Shown in pieces: positions 26,976 to 35,271 of a stretch of DNA of 64,000 nucleotides (within the stretch, counting starts at the first letter, position 1; the number at the start of each line of letters is the position of its first letter). A program made the position numbers and the translations under genes. Below the pieces are notes generated by a model that was given only the letters and a program-made list of their open reading frames with translations, searched no databases and had not been told where the DNA came from. Source of the stretch: Lentibacillus sediminis (GTDB lineage: Bacteria > Bacillota > Bacilli > Bacillales > Amphibacillaceae); NCBI RefSeq assembly GCF_002763455.1, contig NZ_NIXK01000010.1:1-64000 (forward strand), read 5' to 3'.

Positions 26976-27887
26976 ATGCGAGTCCCTCCGTTCAACCCAT
27001 ATGCCGCCGTTGTGATTGGTGTGATTTCTGTTTCATCCTCGGCCGTACTGGTGAAATTGGCGGACAGCGCGCCCGCAGGCATTATTGCCAATTACCGGCT
27101 GCTGTTCGCTGTTTTAATCATGCTGCCGCTTATTCTTTTAAAATACCGGCATGAATTTCGGCTGATCAGCAAAAAAGACTGGCTGCTGTCCGCCCTTGCC
27201 GGTGTGTTTCTGGCTCTGCATTTTATTCTCTGGTTTGAATCGTTAAATTATACATCTGTCGCAAGCTCGGTAGTGCTGGTTACCCTGCAGCCGATCTTTG
27301 CTTTTCTGGGCACCTATTTTTTGTTTCAGGAACGATTTACGTTTGGTGCGATCATCAGCATGCTGATCGCGCTGTTTGGCAGTTTCATCATTTCCTGGGG
27401 AGATTTTCAAATAAGCGGAATGGCTTTATTTGGAGACATGCTGGCACTGCTCGGTGCGATTGCGGTTACCGTTTATTTCCTGGCAGGTCAGAGCGCGCGG
27501 CGCAACCTGTCACTCATTACCTATACATTTGTTGTTTATGGCGTCAGTTCAATTACTTTGATCCTTTATAATTTGATCCTGGGCAATGCATTCTTCGGTT
27601 ATCCGGCAGACCATTGGTGGATCTTCCTGACGCTGGCGATTTTCCCGACCTTTTTTGGCCACACCTTATTTAACTGGGCATTGAGATGGTTGAGCACCTC
27701 GACCATTTCCATGGCGATTGTGTTTGAACCGATCGGCGCCTCGATTCTGGCCTACCTGATTCTTGGGGAAGTTGTTACCTGGCCGCAGCTGCTTGGCGGT
27801 ACGATTGTGATATTCGGCTTGTTCTTATTTGTGTTGAGTACGACCAAAAAACGCAATATCACCATTGCCAGGAAAGAAGGAGACTAG
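26976..27887 (+). CDS. EamA/DMT family transporter
   Basis: A 303-residue membrane protein with ten predicted transmembrane helices in two EamA halves (about 5-135 and 150-295). Members of the drug/metabolite transporter superfamily export amino acids, metabolites or drugs; the substrate here is unknown. The ATG at 26976 lies 6 nt after AAGGAGG; the earlier in-frame ATG at 26931 has no such site. Confidence 0.88.
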   Translation: MRVPPFNPYAAVVIGVISVSSSAVLVKLADSAPAGIIANYRLLFAVLIMLPLILLKYRHEFRLISKKDWLLSALAGVFLALHFILWFESLNYTSVASSVVLVTLQPIFAFLGTYFLFQERFTFGAIISMLIALFGSFIISWGDFQISGMALFGDMLALLGAIAVTVYFLAGQSARRNLSLITYTFVVYGVSSITLILYNLILGNAFFGYPADHWWIFLTLAIFPTFFGHTLFNWALRWLSTSTISMAIVFEPIGASILAYLILGEVVTWPQLLGGTIVIFGLFLFVLSTTKKRNITIARKEGD

Positions 27888-27965
27888 CAACATGGCCATA
27901 CCTTTACTGTGTTATAATGGGAGAAAGATTAAAACGTCAAGCCTATAAGGAAAGCGGGGGAAGGC

Positions 27966-28820
27966 ATGGAAATTCAATTGATGACAGACAGCGGCGCGGA
28001 TATTCCAAAACGCCTGCAAGAAACATTGGATGTGACCGTGGTTCCGCTGTATTTGCATTTTAAAGATGGAACTTACAAGAGTGGTGTCGACCTGGATTTG
28101 CCCGGTTTTTACCGGAAAATAAGCGAGGCAAAAGAACTGCCCAGCTCTGCCGCCCCGAGCCCGAACGATTTTTACGAGATATACAAACAGGCAGATGCGT
28201 CCAAGCCGATTATTATGCTTAGCTTGTCCAATGGCCTGAGCAGTACCTATGAACACGCCGTGATGGGGAAAGACATGCTGCTGGAAGAAGAGCCCGGGCG
28301 GCAGATTGAAGTGATTAACACAAAAACTGCCTCGTGCGGCATCGCGCTCCTCCTCCATGAAGCAGGCAAAAAGCTGGAAGAAGGGCTTTCCTTTGAAGAG
28401 CTTGCTGCCCATTTGCGAGAGCGGGTGGAACAAACGTCTACGCTATTCGTACTGAAAACACTGGAAAACCTAATTTTGGGCGGTCGTCTGGACAGAATGA
28501 AAGGCACACTTGCCAAAACGCTGAATATCAAATTGCTAATGCGTGCAAGCGACGAGGGCACCATCGAAGTAACTGAAAAAGTCCGAGGTGATAAAAAATC
28601 GATCCGGCGGTTTATCGAGCAAATCGGCGAATACACACAAAACGTGGAAGACAAAGTTATCTCGATGACCCACTGCCAAGCAGAAGACCGGGCCAAAAAT
28701 GTTCTGGCAGCCATCCGGGAAAAATATCCGTTTAAAGATGCCTATTTGACAGAAATGGGGCCGCTGATTGCTGCATACGGCGGTGAGGGTGCGTTGGTTA
28801 TTTCGTTTTTCAAGGATTGA
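27966..28820 (+). CDS. DegV family fatty acid-binding protein
   Basis: A 284-residue DegV protein. The N-terminal domain carries MTDSGADIPK (about 6-15) and the fatty acid-contacting SLSNGLSSTYEHA (about 85-97), and the second domain NTKTASCG and ENLILGGRLDRMKG. DegV/FakB proteins present a fatty acid to the kinase FakA for phosphorylation; FakA is not in this window. It follows the EamA gene by 78 bp. Confidence 0.9.
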   Translation: MEIQLMTDSGADIPKRLQETLDVTVVPLYLHFKDGTYKSGVDLDLPGFYRKISEAKELPSSAAPSPNDFYEIYKQADASKPIIMLSLSNGLSSTYEHAVMGKDMLLEEEPGRQIEVINTKTASCGIALLLHEAGKKLEEGLSFEELAAHLRERVEQTSTLFVLKTLENLILGGRLDRMKGTLAKTLNIKLLMRASDEGTIEVTEKVRGDKKSIRRFIEQIGEYTQNVEDKVISMTHCQAEDRAKNVLAAIREKYPFKDAYLTEMGPLIAAYGGEGALVISFFKD

Positions 28821-28878
28821 TGATGGCTTTTCGGAAAGCAAATGCACTTTACTTTCCAACGAAATGAGGCGGATATTC

Positions 28879-28926
28879 ATGGCTGAAAATAAACCGACCA
28901 AGGCGGAAGAAATCTTTGGGGAGTAA
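28879..28926 (+). CDS. Possible 15-codon leader or truncated gene
   Basis: A short frame, MAENKPTKAEEIFGE, starts with ATG after GAGGCGG at good spacing and stops 16 bp before the 52-bp repeat array. It is not recognised. It could be a genuine peptide or the 5' remnant of a gene whose rest was replaced by the repeats. Confidence 0.25.
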   Translation: MAENKPTKAEEIFGE

Positions 28927-28942
28927 GAAACTGAAAATCATC

Positions 28943-29250
28943 CATTGGACATTTCGGATGGGAAATCACTGCGAAATGTCCTTGAGAACGCTTCTATTGG
29001 ACATTTCTGCCGGTAAATCATTGCGAAATGTCTTTGAGAACGCCTCTATTGGACATTTCTGCCGGTAAATCACTGCGAAATGTCTTTGAGAATGCTTCTA
29101 TTAGACATTTCTGCCGGTAAATCACTGCGAAATGTCTTTGAGAATGCTTCTATTAGACATTTCTGCACGGAAATCACTGCGAAATGTCTTTGAGAACGCT
29201 TTTGTCGGTCTTTTCTACCGGGGGATTCACCCCGAAATATTCGCGATGCC
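28943..29250 (+). repeat. 52-bp tandem repeat with internal hairpin, 5-6 units
   Basis: Units start at 28943, 28995, 29047, 29099 and 29151, an exact 52-bp period, with a degenerate sixth from 29203. Each begins YTATTGGACATTTCT or similar, contains the perfect inverted repeat GACATTTC...GAAATGTC and ends CTTTGAGAACGCTT. Because the intervening bases are also repeated this is not a CRISPR. It lies between degV and a convergent esterase gene. A sister array is at 54832-55090. Confidence 0.9.
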
Positions 29251-29286
29251 TTAAAGTGACGTTTCATATTATAGTTTACCCTAAGT

Positions 29287-29327
29287 AAAAAGCAAAGCCC
29301 GCTCTCTACGAGGCAGGCTTTGCTTTT
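29287..29327 (-). terminator. Esterase gene terminator
   Basis: Stem AAAAGCAAAGCC (29287-29298) with GGCTTTGCTTTT (29316-29327), followed on the minus strand by a T run. The upstream arm lies inside the last codons of the esterase gene (Lys-Ala repeats). Confidence 0.8.
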
Positions 29328-30013
29328 GCTTTGGTCAGGAACTCATATACCATGGTGTTTAACGTATCTTTGTCATCGCCGAGACAGATGAGATGACGGG
29401 ACCGTTCAAAAAAGACTACTTCCTTTTGCTCGGAAGTGATTTCTTTGTCCAGGTAGTACGCAGTCTTATAGGGGACCATTCCATCCAGCTGACCCTGGGC
29501 GATCAGGACCGGTGCAGTTACTTTCTTCAAATACTTTCTGGTGAATTTCACTAATTTAAGAAATTCCAGATTGGCCTTGAGCGGAACATTTCCCGCTTTT
29601 TTCCGGTAATGTGTATAAAATTTATTCTTATCCAGATTGCCTCTCATGCCATCCGCGATGACAGAAGCAAAGTCAAGGCTCATCTGTTTTAAGGATAAAA
29701 ATTTACCGGAAGGGGCCAGGAGCACCAGATTATCCACCTTATACTTGGCCGCCAGGTAGGAAGCAATCATCCCGCCCATCGAAAAGCCAATCAGGTAAAT
29801 TTCATCGTAATGCTCGGCCATTTGTTTTAAAGCTTCTTCTGCTTTTTCGATCCATTTTTGATACGAAACGTTTTCCAGATTTAAGTTTCTTCCGTGACCA
29901 GGCAATGTCGGAACATCGATATGCCAGTTGGTGCGTTCTCTCAGATAATCCGCCAGGGGGCCCACTTCATATGGACCTCCCGTATAGCCATGAATGATCA
30001 AACAACCAATCAT
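29306..30013 (-). CDS. Carboxylesterase (Est30-like alpha/beta hydrolase)
   Basis: A 235-residue alpha/beta hydrolase. HGYTGGPYEV holds the oxyanion Gly pair, VPTLPGHGRNL follows, and GFSMGGMIASYLAA is the nucleophile elbow (Ser about 95); the Asp lies in AQGQLDGMVPYKTA and the His in ERSRHLICLGDDKD. This is the small bacterial carboxylesterase/monoacylglycerol lipase group. The ATG at 30013 has AAGGAG before it; the longer frame to 30151 is without a ribosome site. Physiological substrate unknown. Confidence 0.87.
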   Translation of the reverse strand: MIGCLIIHGYTGGPYEVGPLADYLRERTNWHIDVPTLPGHGRNLNLENVSYQKWIEKAEEALKQMAEHYDEIYLIGFSMGGMIASYLAAKYKVDNLVLLAPSGKFLSLKQMSLDFASVIADGMRGNLDKNKFYTHYRKKAGNVPLKANLEFLKLVKFTRKYLKKVTAPVLIAQGQLDGMVPYKTAYYLDKEITSEQKEVVFFERSRHLICLGDDKDTLNTMVYEFLTKAKAKPAS

Positions 30014-30173
30014 CGTCCATTTCTCCTTGTTGCATACATGTTGTAATCTCTCATCATTTATCCCAGATGCCGCTGCCTGGCGTTTGCAGCACAAATTGCT
30101 GTGTTCCGGCATGATGTTAGCATACGTTTTGCCGGGATGCTTTATACGCATGTCCCCGAGCTGGCTAACGCGG

Positions 30174-30527
30174 TCAGCGGAATGCTTTTATCAGTGTGTT
30201 GACCTCTTTGATAATCGGGGAAACCTGGTGGTACGTGCCTGCCAGTTGCCCCACCGTCGCCAGCATTTTATCAAAATCAATCTGTCCACCTTTGGCCGTT
30301 TGCGATGAAGCAGAATAGGGCTGCTCCAAGGCTGCGAAACTTTGACTGGGATCCGGCCAGTATTGCGGCTGTTCTGGTTTGGCAAATTGTTCATATGGTG
30401 TTTTATACGTCATCGGCCCATGAAACGTAGTGTGAGTATGAGGCTGCATCGGTTCGTATGGAATATAATGGTACGGTGCTTCGTTATGGGGTATGGACCA
30501 ATGATAATAAGGATGATGGTGAATCAA
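30174..30527 (-). CDS. YppG-like protein
   Basis: A 117-residue protein. The N-terminal half is rich in His, Tyr and Pro (IHHHPYYHWS, HYIPYEPMQPHTHTTFHGP), and the C-terminal half has the helix FDKMLATVGQLAGTYHQVSPIIKEVNTLIKAF seen in YppG-family proteins of Bacillaceae and related spore-surface proteins. Function unknown. The start is TTG at 30527, seven nt after GGAGG. Confidence 0.72.
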   Translation of the reverse strand: MIHHHPYYHWSIPHNEAPYHYIPYEPMQPHTHTTFHGPMTYKTPYEQFAKPEQPQYWPDPSQSFAALEQPYSASSQTAKGGQIDFDKMLATVGQLAGTYHQVSPIIKEVNTLIKAFR

Positions 30528-30630
30528 TGCACACCCTCCTTTTCGGCATTCTTTCAAGTAAGCATTTACTATTACAGGTTATGCTGCCGAGACACTGGAT
30601 GTGCGAAAGATCAGGACATCATTACTTCCA

Positions 30631-30894
30631 TTACCGGTACGGGAAACTGCCAAGTCCCAGGCTCTGTTCCAGTTTATTTTTCTGGAATCCCAGAATCGCC
30701 TGCCGGTACCCTTCAATAAAAGTGGCCGGGGTTCCGTAAATGCCCTGATCCTGCAATTCCTTCTTATATTCTTCATTATCCGTGATATTTTTTTCTTTAT
30801 AGGGAATTTCCCATTCATCCATCTGCTCAAGCAATGCAATGCATTGTTCGTTGTCATTGCCTGTATAAATGGTTACTGTTTTTTTATCATTCAT
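30631..30894 (-). CDS. Glutaredoxin-like protein lacking the first Cys
   Basis: An 87-residue thioredoxin-fold protein of the glutaredoxin family, with the cis-Pro segment GIYGTPATFIEG (about 53-64). The usual CxxC after the first strand reads NDNEQC, so the N-terminal nucleophilic Cys is absent and only the second Cys remains (about residue 18). A normal dithiol or monothiol mechanism is therefore not expected; a binding or structural role is possible. It has a GGAGG site. Confidence 0.75.
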   Translation of the reverse strand: MNDKKTVTIYTGNDNEQCIALLEQMDEWEIPYKEKNITDNEEYKKELQDQGIYGTPATFIEGYRQAILGFQKNKLEQSLGLGSFPYR

Positions 30895-31003
30895 TGTGTC
30901 GCCTCCTTGATGCTAAACTTTCGTTATAAAACTATATACCCAGGCTTTTTTATAGATAAACCTTATTTGTAACCTTTTTGTAACAAAACCTTTACATAAA
31001 TTA

Positions 31004-31050
31004 CTGAAAAAATAATCCCGCCTCTCCTAAAGGAAAAAGCGGAATTATTT
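31004..31050 (-). terminator. Terminator of the YhfK-like gene
   Basis: Stem AAATAATCCCGC (31010-31021) with GCGGAATTATTT (31039-31050), one mismatched pair, followed on the minus strand by TTTTTTC. Confidence 0.75.
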
Positions 31051-31086
31051 CTGAAATAGTCAAGAATTGAGCCCTCATTAAATCAA

Positions 31087-31707
31087 TTACAACTCAGAAA
31101 TTGCTGTATCTCCTTCGATCAGTTCCCATTGTTTGTTTGCCGCTTCCGGTTTTCCGGCAAGGTGCACCAGGACAGATGCAACGTCCTCACGGGGAATCTG
31201 CCCGAACGATGCTTGTTTTTTCTCCAGGCTGACTTTTCCGGTCCCCGGATCGTCGGTCAGTCCACCCGGACGTACAATCGTGTAGTCCACTCCCGAGTTT
31301 TTCAGGTACACATCCGCACGGTGTTTTGCATAAAGGTAATGTTTGATTTTTTCTGCGTCTTTCGGATTGTCGGCTCCCATGGAACTAAGCAGGACAAAGC
31401 GCTCGACTTGGTTTTTTTTCGCCAGATCGATTGCCTCAATTGCCCCTTCCTGGTCAATGATAATCGTTTTATCCGGGCCGGTGTTCGGACCGGAACCGGC
31501 AGCGAAAATTACGGCATCTATCTCGTCATACGCTTTTTCAAAATCCTTCTCCAGATCTGCGAGCACGGTCTGTACTCCCATTTCTTCAAATTGGGAAAGC
31601 TGCTCTTCCTTACGTACCATAGCTACCGGCTCATGTTCTGACGCTTTTAGTTTTTCAACTGCCTGCTTTCCGACAGAACCATTTGCTCCAATGACTAATA
31701 CACGCAT
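31087..31707 (-). CDS. Atypical SDR / NAD(P)-binding protein (YhfK-like)
   Basis: A 206-residue atypical short-chain dehydrogenase. The cofactor motif is VIGANGSVGKQA (about 5-16), then VIFAAGSGP (about 67-75), VLLSSMGADNPKD (about 106-118) and VDYTIVRPGGLTDDPGTG (about 144-161). It matches the YhfK/YwnB group of NAD(P)H-binding oxidoreductase-like proteins, some of which are stress-induced. The reaction is unknown. Confidence 0.85.
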   Translation of the reverse strand: MRVLVIGANGSVGKQAVEKLKASEHEPVAMVRKEEQLSQFEEMGVQTVLADLEKDFEKAYDEIDAVIFAAGSGPNTGPDKTIIIDQEGAIEAIDLAKKNQVERFVLLSSMGADNPKDAEKIKHYLYAKHRADVYLKNSGVDYTIVRPGGLTDDPGTGKVSLEKKQASFGQIPREDVASVLVHLAGKPEAANKQWELIEGDTAISEL

Positions 31708-31778
31708 ATTATCTTCCTCCTCTGTTTCTCCATAGAATGTATCCGCTGGGAGGAAATTTAAAACCTCTTTTTATGAAG

Positions 31779-32293
31779 GACTCTATTCGTATGTTCTGTT
31801 GCTTATTTATTTCGTGGTTGATGAAAAATGCGACATAGTGCTTGTTGATTTCCGCTGCGGCCGGTCGCTTTCCGCGGGCATGGCTTCAGCCTCGGGCTAA
31901 CAGGGTGTTAGTCATGAAGGCGTCTGAGACAAACAGTATTCGATGGGACGAGTAATCGCGGTCCAGGACTTCGCGATTTAAGCCTTCCGTCCCTTAACCA
32001 GACTCTTGTTTTACCACAGGAGTCTGTCCCTTTGCTCCAATCAACCAGATACAGAGTGGGTAACTGTTGTTTGTTTTTAAGAGGCACATCCCCCAGCGGA
32101 GGAAATACCCGTAGACTCCTGCGGGAAGAAGAGCTTAGGCGAGACCCCGCAGTGCGCCAGCACAAGGGGGATCGGCAGCTTCCCGGAAAGCGAAGGGTAT
32201 TTCCGCAGCGGCAATTTATAGATATTCTCTCAAAACAACAAGCGGTTTTCGATAGGGCGAATAATCTCAGTCCCAATCATTTAGAAAACAACC
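31779..32293 (+). mobile_element. MITE-like repeat, copy A (core forward)
   Basis: A 515-bp non-coding element. Imperfect terminal inverted repeats (left GACTCTATTCGTATG, right end reading AAAACAACC) are flanked by an 8-bp duplication TTATGAAG/TTATGAAA (31771-31778 and 32294-32301). The core (about 31831-32213) is GC-rich with long internal complementarity. The outer ends match copy B in the same orientation, but the core is inverted relative to it. It has inserted at the 3' end of the lipid kinase gene; the right duplication includes that stop codon. Confidence 0.75.
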
Positions 32294-33196
32294 TTATGAA
32301 AAAGCCGGAGCCTGGATTAGCTGAATGTGGCCAGGCAGCACCTCGATTTCTGCAGGGGTGCTGCCGGTGATTTCCCCATCCATATCCACCGATTTCGGGT
32401 GATCAGCAGCCACCGTTAATTTATCTGTCTGAAAATGCTCAAGATCGCTCAGCTGGCTTTGTTCCGTATTCGGATTATTCATAGACAGCAGCTCACGGAA
32501 AGTGGCAATCGTGGAGTCTTTGACGATTAACACATCAAATTTCCCGTCTGACGGGTCAATCGTCGGGACAGGCAGCTCCCTTGTCCCGAGAAATTTCCCA
32601 TTTAAAACAATCACCATGACCGCTTCTCCTGTGTAGGTCTGTTCTCCTGTGGTGATTTCATAAGGAAAGGGCTCTGTCTGGCTGACCGTGCGGAGCGTGC
32701 TCATAATATAGCTGAAGACACCAAAGCTTCTCTTTTGATCATCGTCGATATTTTGCGACGTGTCGGCAACCAGACCGATGCCCCAGAAGTTCAGGAAGTA
32801 TTTCTCTCCTGTTTTCCCGATGTCGATAGCAGTGGGTTCACCACGCACAATGGCATAAGCCGCCTGCTCCAGCTGCTGCGGTATGCCAAGCATTCTGCTG
32901 AAATCATTGGAGGTCCCGCCTGGCAAGATAGCCACTGCCGGCCGTTTTTCCAGTGGAGCAAGACTGTTGATGCAGGCATTCACCGTTCCGTCGCCGCCAA
33001 GAATGATGAGAATGTCAATATCTTTAGCAAATGTCCTGCAGGATTCCTGCGCCTCTTCCTCCGATGCTGTTTGGATGACGGTAAGCTCCTTAATGGCCTG
33101 GGCCAGTACAGGCAGGGTAAGCTTGAGATTTTGCTCTATGTTATTGTTTCCAGCGTTTCCGTTGTAGAGGAATAATCCTTTTCTGTATTTTGGCAT
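32294..33196 (-). CDS. Diacylglycerol/lipid kinase family protein (DagK-like)
   Basis: A 300-residue protein of the DagK/YegS/BmrU family. The N-terminal nucleotide domain has GLFLYNGNAGNNN and the conserved LGGDGTVNACINSL (about 72-85) and LPGGTSNDFSRMLGIP (about 100-115). It phosphorylates diacylglycerol or a related lipid at the membrane. The ATG at 33196 (MPKYRKG) has GGAG nine nt upstream; an in-frame ATG at 33220 is also possible. The stop codon lies in the target duplication of the MITE. Confidence 0.87.
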   Translation of the reverse strand: MPKYRKGLFLYNGNAGNNNIEQNLKLTLPVLAQAIKELTVIQTASEEEAQESCRTFAKDIDILIILGGDGTVNACINSLAPLEKRPAVAILPGGTSNDFSRMLGIPQQLEQAAYAIVRGEPTAIDIGKTGEKYFLNFWGIGLVADTSQNIDDDQKRSFGVFSYIMSTLRTVSQTEPFPYEITTGEQTYTGEAVMVIVLNGKFLGTRELPVPTIDPSDGKFDVLIVKDSTIATFRELLSMNNPNTEQSQLSDLEHFQTDKLTVAADHPKSVDMDGEITGSTPAEIEVLPGHIQLIQAPAFS

Positions 33197-33320
33197 CACG
33201 ATTCTCTCCTGTCTCTCCATAGTTATACCCTTTCCTAAACATGAAAAACCCGGCTTAAGCAAGCTCTCCCTATGACATGTGAACATAGTTTGACATTAAG
33301 TCATACTGTTCCTACGAATC

Positions 33321-33329
33321 TGATATAAT
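33321..33329 (+). promoter_or_regulatory. phnD promoter, extended -10
   Basis: TGATATAAT forms an extended -10 about 100 bp before phnD. A TTGACA lies upstream but 28 bp away, too far for a normal -35. Confidence 0.4.
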
Positions 33330-33429
33330 TTTTTTGTAAAAAAACCAAAAATAGACTAGTATTTTTCCCCCAGATAGTATTTAATATAGGAGTAAGACAT
33401 AATACATTATATTACATAGGAGGGTCAAC

Positions 33430-34383
33430 ATGAAGAAGTTTTACAGTCTGCTGCTCATCTTGGGTTTGGTCGTATTATTGGCTGCCTGCGGCGGTTCGGG
33501 TGAAGAGGACGCAGCGAGCGGTGATGCCGGTGCTGAAGGTGAAAGCACAGAAGAAAGCGAAGGAATGATTCCCGACACACTGGTTATTGGGTTTGTGCCA
33601 TCCCAGGATTCCGAAACAATTGCTGATACGGTTGAACCTTTAGCCGAGCGCCTTGGCGAGGAACTGGGAATTGAAGTACAAGGTCAGGTTATGACGAACT
33701 ACAACGCATTGGTTGAAGCAATGGGCGCCAATCAGGTCCAAGTCGGTTTCATCCCGGCATTCGGCTATGTTTTAGCGAATGAGCAGTATGGTGTGGAAGT
33801 TATCCTGAAATCGATTCGTTACGGTTCCGGCACATATAAAGCACAATACCTGGTACGTTCCGATTCCGGAATTGAAAGCCTGGCAGATTTGGAAGGCAAA
33901 ACATGGGCCTATGCCGATCAGGGTTCCACTTCAGGCTATCTTTTTCCGGCTAACCAATTAATGCAGGAATTCGGTTATGAAACAGCGACAGAATTACAAG
34001 AGGATTTCTTCGGCGGCGTGGTTCAATCCGGCGGCCACGACAACTCAGCTATTGCTGTATATGAAGGGGACGCAGATGTCGCTACCACATTCGATGATGT
34101 TCGTACAGAACTGGAAGAAGAATATCCGGACGTCATGGAAGAACTGAGCGTGCTTACTTACACGAATGAGATTCCAAACGATACGATTTCGGTTACAAAA
34201 GAACTTGATGACGAATTCGTTCAGCAAATCAAAGAGGTTTTCCTTTCTTTCAATGAAGATGAAGAGATGATTCAGATTATGAATGATGTATATAACTGGG
34301 ATGCCATTGACGAAGCAACGGACGAAGAGTATCAAGTTGTAAAAGACGTGTACCAGGAGTTCAAAGACAACATTGAACTATAA
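33430..34383 (+). CDS. phnD: Phosphonate/phosphite ABC transporter binding lipoprotein
   Basis: A 317-residue lipoprotein; the signal peptide ends in LLAAC, followed by an acidic Gly/Ser/Glu linker. The mature part has the PhnD fold with LVIGFVPSQDSE, GFIPAFGYVLANEQ and GSTSGYLFPANQLMQE. It captures phosphonate, phosphite or a related phosphorus compound outside the membrane for the PhnC/PhnE transporter encoded next. A hairpin with a T run lies directly behind the gene, so it is probably made in excess over the other subunits. Confidence 0.92.
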   Translation: MKKFYSLLLILGLVVLLAACGGSGEEDAASGDAGAEGESTEESEGMIPDTLVIGFVPSQDSETIADTVEPLAERLGEELGIEVQGQVMTNYNALVEAMGANQVQVGFIPAFGYVLANEQYGVEVILKSIRYGSGTYKAQYLVRSDSGIESLADLEGKTWAYADQGSTSGYLFPANQLMQEFGYETATELQEDFFGGVVQSGGHDNSAIAVYEGDADVATTFDDVRTELEEEYPDVMEELSVLTYTNEIPNDTISVTKELDDEFVQQIKEVFLSFNEDEEMIQIMNDVYNWDAIDEATDEEYQVVKDVYQEFKDNIEL

Positions 34384-34414
34384 GATCCATCGATAACATA
34401 ATAGCACATTGACT

Positions 34415-34441
34415 AAAGGGGAGCGCATACTCCCCTTTTTT
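34415..34441 (+). terminator. Hairpin terminator between phnD and phnC
   Basis: Stem AAAGGGGAG with CTCCCCTTT, 6-nt loop, then six Ts. Partial termination here would favour the binding protein over the membrane subunits. Confidence 0.8.
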
Positions 34442-34494
34442 CCTAATGCCCGGGGTTATTCCGGCACCAACCTATATTGGAGGAAATATGGATT

Positions 34495-35271
34495 ATGATT
34501 GAATTTAAAGATGTGGGCCTCGTTTATCCAAACGGTACCGAAGGCTTAAAAAATATAAATGTTACCATTAATGATGGAGAGTTTGTCGTCATTGTCGGCT
34601 TGTCCGGGGCCGGAAAATCCACCTTCATCCGCAGCATTAACCGGCTTGTGACACCTACTACTGGTTCGCTTCAGGTGGATGAAGAAGATATTATTGGCTA
34701 TCACAGCGGGGAGCTCCGCAAACTGCGCACAAAGGTTGGCATGATTTTCCAGAACTATAATCTGGTAAAACGCTCCAATGTACTGAAAAATGTGATTGCT
34801 GGAAGGCTCGGCCATACCGGAACATTTCGTTCGGTCCTCAACTTATATAAAAAGGAAGACGTCGGCCTGGCCTATGAGAGTCTGAAGCGCGTCAATATTG
34901 AAGAAAAAGTTCACAATCGGGCAGATGAACTGAGTGGCGGCCAGCAGCAGCGCGTTAGCATCGCCCGTGTGCTGACGCAACAGCCGAAATACATATTAGC
35001 GGACGAACCGGTGGCATCTCTTGATCCGCCTACTTCTCATCAGGTAATGACCTATTTGAAAAAGATCAATAAGGAAGATAACATTACCACGATTGTGAAT
35101 CTGCACTTTATCGATATGGCAATGGAATATGCCGACCGGATCATCGGTATGCGGGCGGGTGAAGTGGTGTTTGACGGCCCGGTTTCCGAAGTGTCAGAGC
35201 AAACATTTGAAGAAATCTACGGCCGTTCCATCCGCCAAGATGACTTGCGCGGGGGGGCAGAGGAATCGTGA
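34495..35271 (+). CDS. phnC: Phosphonate ABC transporter ATP-binding protein
   Basis: A 258-residue ABC ATPase. Walker A is GLSGAGKSTF (about 36-45), the signature LSGGQQQRVSIARVL (about 147-161), Walker B YILADEPVASLDP (about 167-179) and the switch His NLHFIDMA (about 204). It energises import through PhnE. The ATG at 34495 lies 11 nt behind GGAGG, a long spacing. The end overlaps phnE1 by 4 nt (GTGA). Confidence 0.93.
   Translation: MIEFKDVGLVYPNGTEGLKNINVTINDGEFVVIVGLSGAGKSTFIRSINRLVTPTTGSLQVDEEDIIGYHSGELRKLRTKVGMIFQNYNLVKRSNVLKNVIAGRLGHTGTFRSVLNLYKKEDVGLAYESLKRVNIEEKVHNRADELSGGQQQRVSIARVLTQQPKYILADEPVASLDPPTSHQVMTYLKKINKEDNITTIVNLHFIDMAMEYADRIIGMRAGEVVFDGPVSEVSEQTFEEIYGRSIRQDDLRGGAEES

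Noticed and set aside
28943-29250. A CRISPR array was considered for the 52-bp repeats.
   Set aside because: The segments between the palindromes are also repeated, so there are no unique spacers, and no cas gene is near.
31908-32276. Open frames of more than 100 codons inside MITE copy A.
   Set aside because: They lie on both strands of the GC-rich repeat core, lack ribosome sites and are not kept in copy B.
33291-33329. TTGACA with TATAAT upstream of phnD as one promoter.
   Set aside because: The spacer would be 28 bp; only the extended -10 is retained.
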